Shown here: in pieces, positions 1 to 6,068 of the stretch
How positions within the stretch are numbered: the stretch's first letter is position 1
Layout: each line of letters starts with the position of its first letter
From: an uncultured Angelakisella sp.
GTDB taxonomy: Bacteria; Bacillota; Clostridia; Oscillospirales; Ruminococcaceae
Length of the DNA: 6,085 nt
Direction of reading: 5' to 3'
Assembly (NCBI GenBank): GCA_910585535.1
Contig: CAJUFK010000162.1
Location: 1 to 6,085 of the forward strand
Program-made: the position numbers and the translations under genes
Notes under the pieces: generated by a model
What the model was told of the DNA's origin: nothing
The model's database searches: none
What the model saw: only the letters and a program-made list of their open reading frames with translations

Positions 1-627
1 CTGGCCGACGTGGATATGAAGTACGCCCGTCAGTCCGGCGGTAAGGGCCAGTACGGTCACGTTAAGATTAAGCTGGAGCCCAACGAGAGCGGCAAGGGGT
101 ACGAGTTCATCAACGCCACCGTGGGCGGCGCCATCCCCAAGGAGTATATCCCTGCGGTAGACGCCGGTATCAAGGGGGCCATGATGAGCGGCATCCTGGC
201 GGGCTACCCTGTGGTAGACTGCAAGGTCACCCTGTACGACGGCTCCTTCCACGAGGTGGACTCCTCCGAAATGGCCTTTAAGATCGCCGGTTCCATGGCC
301 TTTAAGGAGGCCATGAAGAAGGCCGATCCGGTCATCCTGGAGCCCATTATGAAGGTGGCGGTTATCGTTCCCGACGAGTATATGGGCGACGTCATCGGCG
401 ACCTCAACTCCCGCCGCGGCCAGATCCAGGGCATGGAGGCCCGCCTGGGCACCCAGCAGATCAACGCCTTTGTCCCCCTGTCCGAGATGTTCGGCTACGC
501 CACCGATATGCGAAGCAAGACCCAGGGGCGCGGCCAGTACACCATGGAGCCCAGCCATTATATCGAGGTGCCCAAGAGCATCGCCGAAAAGATCATGGCG
601 ACCAGAGGCAAGGGCGGAGAGAACTAA
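1..627 (+). CDS. fusA: Elongation factor G, C-terminal part (truncated by window edge)
   Basis: The reading frame is open from base 1 and ends at TAA 625-627, giving 208 residues, roughly the last 30% of a protein that is normally about 690-700 residues. EF-G is the cytoplasmic GTPase that moves tRNA and mRNA through the ribosome after peptide bond formation and, with RRF, helps recycle ribosomes. The GTPase domain lies upstream of the window. What is visible is domain IV, starting near the QSGGKGQYGHV motif and including GGAIPKEYIPAV and the tip loop GSFHEVDSSE. The His at bases 250-252 corresponds to the tip histidine that enters the decoding centre. Domain V follows, with LEPIMKV, GDVIGDLNSRRG and VPLSEMFGYAT. 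All these blocks match the family. An internal GTG at 10 is in frame but is not a real start. tuf follows after 122 bp, as in the str operon. Identification is secure; the start lies outside the window. Confidence 0.97.
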   Translation: MADVDMKYARQSGGKGQYGHVKIKLEPNESGKGYEFINATVGGAIPKEYIPAVDAGIKGAMMSGILAGYPVVDCKVTLYDGSFHEVDSSEMAFKIAGSMAFKEAMKKADPVILEPIMKVAVIVPDEYMGDVIGDLNSRRGQIQGMEARLGTQQINAFVPLSEMFGYATDMRSKTQGRGQYTMEPSHYIEVPKSIAEKIMATRGKGGEN

Positions 628-651
628 ACCCTTAAACTGTGCAACTTTCCC

Positions 652-680
652 TTGCAATTTTGCTGGGAACTTGTTACAAT
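652..680 (+). promoter_or_regulatory. Sigma-A type promoter of tuf with extended -10
   Basis: TTGCAA at 652-657 and TACAAT at 675-680 are separated by exactly 17 bp. TG at 672-673 one base before the -10 hexamer makes it an extended -10 promoter. Transcription would start near 687, giving a leader of about 60 nt. This implies that tuf is transcribed independently in addition to any readthrough from fusA, which fits the very high demand for EF-Tu. The call rests on sequence match only. Confidence 0.75.
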
Positions 681-693
681 ACGGTTATACGAG

Positions 694-707
694 CCGCCGC
701 CAGGCGG
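694..707 (+). other. Small hairpin in the tuf leader
   Basis: CCGCC at 694-698 can pair with GGCGG at 703-707 around a four-base loop. It lies close to the predicted 5' end of the tuf message, where such a stem could stabilise the transcript. The stem has only 5 bp, so chance formation is quite possible. Confidence 0.3.
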
Positions 708-730
708 AAACCAGAAACGATCCTATGATA

Positions 731-739
731 AAAGGGAGG
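731..739 (+). promoter_or_regulatory. Ribosome binding site of tuf
   Basis: AAAGGGAGG ends 10 nt before the ATG at 750. It is a near-complete Shine-Dalgarno match and fixes the tuf start, which also agrees with the conserved EF-Tu N-terminus. Confidence 0.8.
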
Positions 740-749
740 AACAAGAACA

Positions 750-1949
<1,200 letters not shown>

Positions 1950-1976
1950 TTCCGGCAGTTGTCCTGTCTGAACTCG

Positions 1977-2014
1977 AAAAGGCCCCCATGCCGAAGCATG
2001 GGGGCCTTTTCTGT
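1977..2014 (+). terminator. Rho-independent terminator after tuf
   Basis: GGCCCCCATGC at 1981-1991 pairs perfectly with 1996-2006 around the loop CGAA. Flanking AAAA 1977-1980 and TTTT 2007-2010 extend the stem to 15 bp, and the T-rich tail continues as TTTTCTGT. It starts 27 nt after the tuf stop and closes the str operon. The A-flank makes it symmetrical, but no minus-strand gene here needs it. Confidence 0.93.
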
Positions 2015-2028
2015 CCGGCGGATCTTTC

Positions 2029-2057
2029 TTGACTGGCGGCGACCAATGTGCTATGAT
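2029..2057 (+). promoter_or_regulatory. Very strong sigma-A promoter with extended -10
   Basis: TTGACT at 2029-2034 and TATGAT at 2052-2057 are 17 bp apart, with TG at 2049-2050 giving an extended -10. Each hexamer differs from consensus at one position. The predicted start near 2064 leaves only about 20-25 nt before the small gene's ATG at 2087. It sits directly downstream of the tuf terminator, so the small gene is a separate transcription unit. Confidence 0.8.
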
Positions 2058-2086
2058 AGGGACAAAGAGGGATGGGGAATGAAGCA

Positions 2087-2226
2087 ATGAGAACAGAAGC
2101 AGAAAGACAGGACAAAAGAAAAGCAATGGCCTTCGATCTGTGCAAAATCATCGATGAGGATCCTTCTCAAGAGACCTATACAAAAAGATTATACAGATGT
2201 TCGTTACCACAGAAGAACAGAAGTGA
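2087..2226 (+). pseudogene. Small unassigned gene, apparently frameshifted at a run of five A
   Basis: From ATG 2087 the frame reads MRTEAERQDKRKAMAFDLCK and on to PSQETYTK. Past 2185 it would continue through the terminator to a stop at 2336-2338, giving an unconvincing tail. One base back at the A-run 2182-2186, the message instead reads KIIQMFVTTEEQK and stops at TGA 2224-2226, just before the terminator. The joined product is 46 residues, charged and probably mostly helical, with no membrane segment or signal peptide. I do not recognise it with certainty; the pattern of a charged helix, then ETYTK, then an Ile-rich helix resembles short Clostridia ORFs of unknown function. An ATG at 2072 is also in frame, but its AGAGG is only one base away, while GGGG at 2074-2077 is well spaced for 2087. 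Base composition is AT-richer than both neighbours. It may be a mutated gene, a sequencing error, or a slippage-dependent gene. Confidence 0.55.
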
Positions 2227-2230
2227 ATCG

Positions 2231-2264
2231 AAAAAGGCCCAACGCTTTCGCGCAGGGCCTTTTC
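2231..2264. terminator. Bidirectional terminator between convergent genes
   Basis: AAAAGGCCC at 2232-2240 pairs with GGGCCTTTT at 2255-2263. An inner CGC/GCG stem (2243-2245 with 2250-2252) lies beyond a two-by-two mismatch. The plus strand ends in TTTTC and the minus strand in TTTTTCG. It begins 5 nt after the TGA at 2226 and lies 15 nt from the end of the minus-strand gene, so it can serve both. Confidence 0.88.
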
Positions 2265-2278
2265 TCGTGGGACAGCAG

Positions 2279-3007
2279 TTACCGGTGGGGGAACAAAGCC
2301 CTGTCGTCGATGGAACAGCCGTAGGGCTGTTGTTCTAGGTAGAAGATGTCTGCCACCACCGCCCGGGAGACCGGCATTTCCCCAAAGCCCATGGGGTCCA
2401 AAGGAGTGTCCGCCTCCCCAGCGGTGGGCAGGGAGGGCTGGGTGAACTCCTGGCCGCCCTCCGGGACCGGGAGGACCGCCAGTTCCACCAGCCAGGCGTA
2501 CCCCCTCCCGCCGGGGGCGCGCTTGGCCATATGCTTCCTGTACAGCTCCTCCGAGATGTCGTAGATCTCGTTGCGGAGGGGGTTCCCCGCCGCGTCCTGG
2601 GTATCGATGACCAAGCGCCAGGGGCCGGGATACCTCCTGCTGCCCCCCTGGCCGATGGCCCACAGCACCCCAGTCCGGGCCACCAGCTCCCCGGCCACCA
2701 TCCGCCGGACGTCCTTGGCAAATAGCCGGTTGCCCCAAAAGACCATCAAGGAAACCAGGAACAGCACCAGGGTGAAGCCCAGGAACCAGGGGTCGTGAAG
2801 ATCCTCGATGAACTCCAGAAACCAGGGGTCAGGAAGACCCTCCGGGACCTTCTCCGGGGCGGATCTGCCGGAGAAAAACATGGCAAAGGGCACGGCGGCG
2901 ATTGCCAGGGAGATCAGAATATCTTTCAGAAGACTAGAGACGTAAACCGTGGCCTTTCGCTCTGTCCCTCGAACGGGGACCGTTTCAAAGTGTCCAAATA
3001 GTTTCAT
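2279..3007 (-). CDS. Two-helix membrane protein of unknown function
   Basis: This 242-residue protein is not recognised as a named family. The start at 3007 is fixed by an excellent Shine-Dalgarno, AGGAAGGAGG (3025-3016), 8 nt upstream. No cleavable signal peptide is evident. Two likely membrane helices lie at about residues 26-46 and 74-92. The loop between them carries a 12-residue tandem duplication (56-67 and 68-79, both containing DPWFL). After helix 2 comes a basic stretch (RLFAKDVRRM) and a soluble C-terminal domain of about 140 residues, probably cytoplasmic, with IYDISEELYRKHMAKR and the conserved-looking tail DPMGFGEMPVSRA...IFYLEQQPYGCS. A remnant of a second copy lies at 3591-3746, where changes in this tail are mostly synonymous, so the tail was under selection as protein. 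It is divergent from the 3073 gene and shares a terminator with the small gene. Its coding status is well supported; its function is unknown. Confidence 0.85.
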   Translation of the reverse strand: MKLFGHFETVPVRGTERKATVYVSSLLKDILISLAIAAVPFAMFFSGRSAPEKVPEGLPDPWFLEFIEDLHDPWFLGFTLVLFLVSLMVFWGNRLFAKDVRRMVAGELVARTGVLWAIGQGGSRRYPGPWRLVIDTQDAAGNPLRNEIYDISEELYRKHMAKRAPGGRGYAWLVELAVLPVPEGGQEFTQPSLPTAGEADTPLDPMGFGEMPVSRAVVADIFYLEQQPYGCSIDDRALFPHR

Positions 3008-3030
3008 GGACGGCGCCTCCTTCCTAGATC

Positions 3031-3039
3031 AGTATATCA
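3031..3039 (-). promoter_or_regulatory. Possible extended -10 element for the minus-strand membrane gene
   Basis: Read on the minus strand, TG-A-TATACT runs from 3039 to 3031, a good extended -10. No convincing -35 hexamer lies 16-18 bp upstream. Transcription would start near 3024, at the edge of the Shine-Dalgarno sequence, leaving almost no leader. That makes the call uncertain. Confidence 0.35.
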
Positions 3040-3072
3040 CAAACAGAAGCGAAGAGAAAGGGGTGTCCCGTC

Positions 3073-3636
3073 GTGAACGATACCGCCTATCAGCAGGCCT
3101 TGATTCGCGTTGTAGGGCGGTACAAACGCCGCCAGGTCCTTCATTTTGTGGTCCTGGCCCTTTACGCCGCCGTGATTTTAGGGCGGCCCCTTTGGGCCTG
3201 GGTCCGGGCCCAAAAGGGGCTGGGGCAAAGGGCGATTCCGCTTCTTCTGCTCGCCCTGGTTTTTTTGCTGCCGCCGTTCCTCTTTTACTGCTGGTATATC
3301 TGGAAATATCATCAGGCGATTGCCCGGCTGGCAGCGGGAAATCTGTTGGAAGTGACCGGAGAGATTACGGAACAAAAGGGCCGGCGGTACACGCTTCGGG
3401 AAACCCTTCCAAAGGGGCTCCGGCAAAGCAGCTTTCAGCACTTGACCCGAAACCACGCCTTCCTCCTGCCTGGGTACAGCCGGGAAATGGAGTTCCGGGT
3501 GGGAGAGATCATCACGGTGTATTATCCTGGATCTCGGATCCTCTGGCAGGGAGCGCCGGAAACGGTTTGGATCTTTTCGCCGGAAGAAGGTCACCAGTGG
3601 GAGAACAAGGTTGAGCTGCCAGGGGAGCATCCGTAA
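3073..3636 (+). CDS. Small two-helix membrane protein of unknown function
   Basis: This 187-residue protein starts at GTG 3073, supported by AAAGGGG at 3057-3063 with 9 nt spacing. Likely membrane helices span residues about 22-37 and 55-77, separated by a short basic loop (RAQKGLGQR). A soluble domain of about 100 residues follows (NLLEVTGEITEQKGRRYTLRE and then FRVGEIITVYYPGSRILW), probably a small beta-rich fold. The layout of two helices, a basic patch, an AG-x-L...TG motif and a beta domain resembles the divergent neighbour (residues 94-116 there), so the two may be distant paralogs; this is inference from short similarity. The last 15 residues (173-187) are encoded antisense to a decayed copy of that neighbour, so the present C-terminus may not be the ancestral one. 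I found no convincing promoter in the 65-bp divergent gap. The family is not recognised. Confidence 0.78.
   Translation: MNDTAYQQALIRVVGRYKRRQVLHFVVLALYAAVILGRPLWAWVRAQKGLGQRAIPLLLLALVFLLPPFLFYCWYIWKYHQAIARLAAGNLLEVTGEITEQKGRRYTLRETLPKGLRQSSFQHLTRNHAFLLPGYSREMEFRVGEIITVYYPGSRILWQGAPETVWIFSPEEGHQWENKVELPGEHP
3186..3220 (+). other. Strong hairpin inside the coding region
   Basis: GCCCCTTTGGGCC (3186-3198) pairs with GGCCCAAAAGGGGC (3207-3220), giving 13 bp with one bulged A and an 8-nt loop. No T-tract follows, so it is not a simple terminator on the plus strand. It may be a by-product of GC-rich coding for the loop between the two helices. Confidence 0.45.
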
Positions 3637-3746
3637 GGCTGCTGCTCCAGGTAGAAGATGTCCGCCACCTCCGCCCGGGAAACCGGCATCTCCCCGAAGC
3701 CCATGGGGTCGGAAGGAGCTTCCCTCGGGGAGGGAAAGGGTGGCAA
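3591..3746 (-). pseudogene. C-terminal remnant of a second copy of the 2279-3007 membrane protein gene
   Basis: On the minus strand, 51 codons run from just after an in-frame TGA (3749-3747) to TGA 3593-3591. The product, LPPFPSPREAPSDPMGFGEM and onward through IFYLEQQPYGCS, matches the last 50 or so residues of the 2279-3007 protein. At DNA level 3649-3710 matches 2337-2398 at 57 of 62 positions. Of the five differences, four are synonymous and one changes Val to Glu. Similarity continues more weakly to the stop codons of both copies, while on the other side it fades by about 3740. There is no start codon or RBS, and the N-terminal four-fifths is absent, so this is a truncated paralog. The surviving fragment overlaps the end of the 3073-3636 gene and lies just upstream of the sigma gene, which suggests a past duplication followed by deletion. 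Confidence 0.85.
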
Positions 3747-3843
3747 TCAAGAAAGAAACAAAATATTTGCCGGCTTCTGTAATATCCCGCCCGAAATGGG
3801 GTCATACAGGGTGAAAGCAATTCATCCGAAAGGAGGCGCAGCC
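3747..3843 (+). other. Intergenic stretch before the sigma factor gene
   Basis: Apart from the RBS described separately, I find no sigma-A promoter with acceptable hexamers and spacing here. If the sigma factor activates its own operon, as is common for ECF sigma factors, the non-canonical promoter would lie in this stretch. The reading frame is open upstream to an ATG at 3658, but that ATG lies within the antisense remnant and has no RBS. Confidence 0.3.
3829..3836 (+). promoter_or_regulatory. Ribosome binding site deciding the sigma factor start
   Basis: AAAGGAGG ends 7 nt before GTG 3844. It selects this GTG over the in-frame upstream ATG at 3658, and the resulting N-terminus has the length expected for an ECF sigma factor. 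Confidence 0.85.
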
Positions 3844-4401
3844 GTGGACGACCTGGAGATCATCGGCCTGTACTGGGCTCGGGACCAGCTGGCCATCGCC
3901 GAGAGCGAAAAGAAGTATGGCGGCCTTTGCGGCGGCATTGCCAAGAACATCCTTCACAGCCCGGAGGACGCCGAGGAGTGCGTCAACGACACCTGGGGAC
4001 GGGCCTGGGAGAGCATCCCGCCCCAGCGCCCCAATTCGCTGGGAGCCTATCTGGGAAGGATCGTCCGCAACCTCTCCCTAAACCGCTGGCGGAAGAATCG
4101 GGCCGCCCGCCGGGGCGGCGGGACCATAGATCTCCTCCTCTCGGAGCTGGAGGAGTGCCTGCCGGAACCCGGGGAGGGGGTCCTCTGCCAGGAGGAGCAG
4201 CTCTCCGGGATCATCAGCCGCTGGCTGGAGGGGCTGCCCCCTGGGGACCGGACCCTTTTCCTCCGGCGCTACTGGTACGGGGACCCCCTGGGTCTCCTGG
4301 CCAAGGCGCGGGGGACCACCGAAAACCATCTGTCGGTGCGTCTCCACCGGCTGCGGAAAAAGCTTCTGGAGCATTTGAAAGGGGAGGGGGTGTCGGTATG
4401 A
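3844..4401 (+). CDS. ECF-type RNA polymerase sigma factor (sigma-70 family)
   Basis: This 185-residue protein has the size and two-domain layout of extracytoplasmic-function sigma factors, which direct RNA polymerase to a small set of stress or signal-responsive promoters. Region 2 covers about residues 20-85. It contains DAEECVNDTWGRAWESIPP (42-60), the region 2.2 core-binding block, and YLGRIVRNLSLNRWRK (69-84), the region 2.3/2.4 -10 recognition helix. A variable acidic linker follows (96-120). Region 4 covers about 127-180: LPPGDRTLFLRRYWYG, then the helix-turn-helix ARGTTENHLSVRLHRLRKKL that binds the -35 element. GTG 3844 is chosen because of its RBS. The stop overlaps the next start by ATGA (4398-4401), so the two proteins are translationally coupled, typical of a sigma factor with its membrane-bound regulator. 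Target genes cannot be inferred. The family call is firm; the ECF subgroup is not assigned. Confidence 0.93.
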   Translation: MDDLEIIGLYWARDQLAIAESEKKYGGLCGGIAKNILHSPEDAEECVNDTWGRAWESIPPQRPNSLGAYLGRIVRNLSLNRWRKNRAARRGGGTIDLLLSELEECLPEPGEGVLCQEEQLSGIISRWLEGLPPGDRTLFLRRYWYGDPLGLLAKARGTTENHLSVRLHRLRKKLLEHLKGEGVSV

Positions 4402-5879
4402 ACACGGAACGGGCAGAAAAGCTGTTCCTGGCCATCGGCGGGGTGACAGAGGCCCTTGTAAGCGAGGCCGAACAGCCCGGGGAACCCCGGGAGAAAAGGC
4501 CCCTTCGGTGGCTGGCAATGGCGGCAGTCTTTGCCTTGGTGGCAGGGGCGGTCTATCTCCTCCCTGTGATAGGGATAGGCGGCAACGCCGGAGGAGCCGG
4601 GATCAGCGGTGACAGTGCCGCCCCCGGGGCGACGGTTTTTATGTCCTATGCCGGCCCTGTTCTGCCTCTCACAGTGGTAGACGGTCCGGATGGTCTGCCC
4701 GCTGACCGGGAGGTATCCTGGGACTTTGCCACCCCAGGGGAGACCGGGAGCCGGGATTTCTACCAGGTAACAGTTACCGATTCCACCACCATCCGCAACG
4801 ATGGGGCGGAGGATCTTACCATTACGGTGGGGTATCCGGTCACTGCCGATCTTCGCACCGAAGGGGAATCCCTTCCCAGCCTAACAGCGGATGGAAAAGC
4901 CCTAAAGGCGAGTCTTTTGTGGGGGGACGCCAAGGAGGGAAAAGAAGAAGAGCCGATGTGGAGCGCCCCCCGCCTGGAAAGCTGGGAGGATGTGAGAATC
5001 CTTCTGGAGGATGGGAGCTGCCTGGAAAACGCCCAGAAGGAGGCCCCAGCCCTGGAGCAGACCGTTACTGTCTGGGAGCTGACCGACAGCGTCGCCCCGG
5101 ATACCGGCAAGGGAGCCCCCACCCTGGGGGTGAGCTTCCAACTGGACGAGGAAAAGACCCAGGTCTTTACCTACGGCTTCAACGGCGGGGAGTTTGGGGA
5201 GGACGGAACACGTCGATACAGCTACTTCGTCCCCAGGCAGCAAGATCGGGACAGCCGGCGTCTGCTCATCTTCTTGGGGGAAGTCCCGGAGGGGTACATC
5301 ATGGAGGGATACGAGGATGGGGGCTGTGAAAAGGTCCTGGAGGGGGTCTCTGCCCAGATGTCTGCCTTTACCACAACGCTAGGGGAATTGTTAGACCAGC
5401 TGGTGGAGGAGGGCCGGGAGGAGTTCCGGCGCCTGGAGGAGATGAAGACCGCCGTCCGAAGACAAATGGATCGTTTCCTTTCCAAAGGGAGAAGGCAATA
5501 TGACGATTTCCTCCTAGAGGATCATCTGTCGCTGGCATTGGTAAGCACCCGGGTAGTCTGGACCACGGCGGAGGTGACGATTCCGGCGGGGGAAAGGGTT
5601 ACCATCACTGCCCGGTACCAGAAGGAGCCCAGTTTTGATTACGCCTGCGCCAAAACCGAGAACCAAGGGCTGTACGGTTTTGACCTGGGGACTCGTCTGG
5701 GGAGCAATTTGGCCTTTGGGCGGATCACAGCGCGGCTGGAAAATACCCAGGGGGTAGAGATTGTCCGGGAGGACTTTGGGTTCCGGCAGACAGCTGGGGG
5801 ATGGGAAGCGGAGGTTGCCTCCAGCCAGGAGCATTGCGCCATAGAAGTACGGCGCGCCCCCTCCCCGCCGGCGGGTTAG
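4398..5879 (+). CDS. Single-pass membrane protein, probable anti-sigma/sensor partner
   Basis: This 493-residue protein starts at ATG 4398, overlapping the sigma stop; GGGGAGGGGG at 4381-4390 serves as RBS. Residues 1-35 are a short cytoplasmic stub (LFLAIGGVTEALVSEAEQ), a motif style I associate with proteins encoded after ECF sigma factors in Clostridia. Residues about 36-58 form one membrane helix (RWLAMAAVFALVAGAVYLLP). The rest would be outside the cell. About 60-325 is beta-rich and includes MSYAGPVLPLTVVDG and VTDSTTIRNDGAEDLTITVGYPV. About 328-370 is a highly charged helical, possibly coiled-coil segment, and 373-493 is a second beta-rich part. Gene order, coupling and topology suggest it sequesters the sigma factor at the membrane until a signal arrives. 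No zinc-binding HxxxCxxC anti-sigma motif is seen, so this role is inference. The last residues (APSPPAG) and the TAG stop come from a repeat element, so the C-terminus may have been altered. Confidence 0.82.
   Translation: MNTERAEKLFLAIGGVTEALVSEAEQPGEPREKRPLRWLAMAAVFALVAGAVYLLPVIGIGGNAGGAGISGDSAAPGATVFMSYAGPVLPLTVVDGPDGLPADREVSWDFATPGETGSRDFYQVTVTDSTTIRNDGAEDLTITVGYPVTADLRTEGESLPSLTADGKALKASLLWGDAKEGKEEEPMWSAPRLESWEDVRILLEDGSCLENAQKEAPALEQTVTVWELTDSVAPDTGKGAPTLGVSFQLDEEKTQVFTYGFNGGEFGEDGTRRYSYFVPRQQDRDSRRLLIFLGEVPEGYIMEGYEDGGCEKVLEGVSAQMSAFTTTLGELLDQLVEEGREEFRRLEEMKTAVRRQMDRFLSKGRRQYDDFLLEDHLSLALVSTRVVWTTAEVTIPAGERVTITARYQKEPSFDYACAKTENQGLYGFDLGTRLGSNLAFGRITARLENTQGVEIVREDFGFRQTAGGWEAEVASSQEHCAIEVRRAPSPPAG
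5864..5875. repeat. 12-bp palindrome at the end of the anti-sigma-like gene
   Basis: CCCGCC (5864-5869) is directly followed by its reverse complement GGCGGG (5870-5875). It overlaps the last codons of the gene and the left edge of the first 31-bp repeat. CCCTCCCCGCC also occurs here (5859-5869) and in both repeat copies (5890-5900, 6009-6019). Confidence 0.6.
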
Positions 5880-5900
5880 CACCCGCACACCCTCCCCGCC
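5870..5900 (+). repeat. 31-bp direct repeat, copy 1
   Basis: This copy is identical over 31 bases to 5989-6019. It begins with a perfect hairpin, GCGGGT-TAGC-ACCCGC (5871-5886), and ends in CCCTCCCCGCC. It holds the TAG stop (5877-5879) of the upstream gene. Downstream, GCACACCCT (5885-5893) can pair with AGGGTTGTGC (5913-5922) around a GCCGC-TTC-GCGGC hairpin (5898-5910). Confidence 0.9.
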
Positions 5901-5922
5901 GCTTCGCGGCTAAGGGTTGTGC

Positions 5923-5982
5923 AGGGGCGTAGGTTGTGCCTGGAGTCGGAAGCAGCAGAAGGCGGAAGGCAGTAACGCCCCT
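5923..5982 (+). other. Nested inverted repeat between the two direct repeats
   Basis: AGGGGCGT (5923-5930) is complementary to ACGCCCCT (5975-5982). Inside it, TGCCT (5937-5941) is complementary to AGGCA (5967-5971). A transcript could fold into a two-step stem-loop. I match it to no known riboswitch or RNA family, and no credible ORF lies here. Confidence 0.5.
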
Positions 5983-5988
5983 TTCTAG

Positions 5989-6019
5989 GGCGGGTTAGCA
6001 CCCGCACACCCTCCCCGCC
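5989..6019 (+). repeat. 31-bp direct repeat, copy 2
   Basis: This is an exact copy of 5870-5900 at an offset of 119 bp. It keeps the GCGGGT-TAGC-ACCCGC hairpin, and its CCCTCCCCGC end forms the left arm of the following terminator. In copy 1 the same end is followed instead by a different hairpin. Confidence 0.9.
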
Positions 6020-6036
6020 AGCGGGGAGGGTTTTTT
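6009..6036 (+). terminator. Rho-independent terminator of the sigma/anti-sigma unit
   Basis: CCCTCCCCGC (6009-6018) is complementary to GCGGGGAGGG (6021-6030). At least 9 bp can form around a small loop, followed by six T (6031-6036). It lies about 130 nt after the last stop codon, so the transcript of the sigma/anti-sigma pair would carry the structured repeat region as its 3' end. Confidence 0.9.
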
Positions 6037-6041
6037 GTATA

Positions 6042-6068
6042 AGAAAACCACTCGCTAGGCGAGTGGTT
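6042..6068 (-). terminator. Probable terminator for a minus-strand gene beyond the window
   Basis: AACCACTCGC (6046-6055) pairs perfectly with GCGAGTGGTT (6059-6068) around TAG. No T-run follows on the plus strand. On the minus strand the stem is followed by TTTTCT (through 6042), so it would stop a convergent transcript entering from beyond 6085. That gene is not in the window. Confidence 0.65.

Noticed and set aside
2227..2338. Unshifted 3' continuation of the small gene
   Set aside because: It reads through a strong terminator and then antisense to the end of the convergent gene, with no plausible protein character.
3757..3808. Candidate promoters TAATAT (3780-3785) and CATACA (3803-3808) before the sigma gene
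   Set aside because: Neither has an acceptable -35 hexamer at 16-18 bp, so a sigma-A promoter cannot be supported.
3658..3843. 62-codon N-terminal extension of the sigma factor
   Set aside because: It lies largely within the antisense remnant and has no RBS. GTG 3844 has AAAGGAGG at good spacing and gives a standard sigma length.
3927..4397. In-frame upstream extension of the anti-sigma-like gene
   Set aside because: It overlaps the sigma factor in another frame and encodes a Pro/Gly/Arg-rich shadow. The ATG at 4398 with the ATGA overlap is the natural start.
5870..6019. Possible minimal CRISPR array
   Set aside because: There are only two repeats, an 88-nt spacer is too long, the repeat end doubles as a terminator arm, and no cas gene is present.
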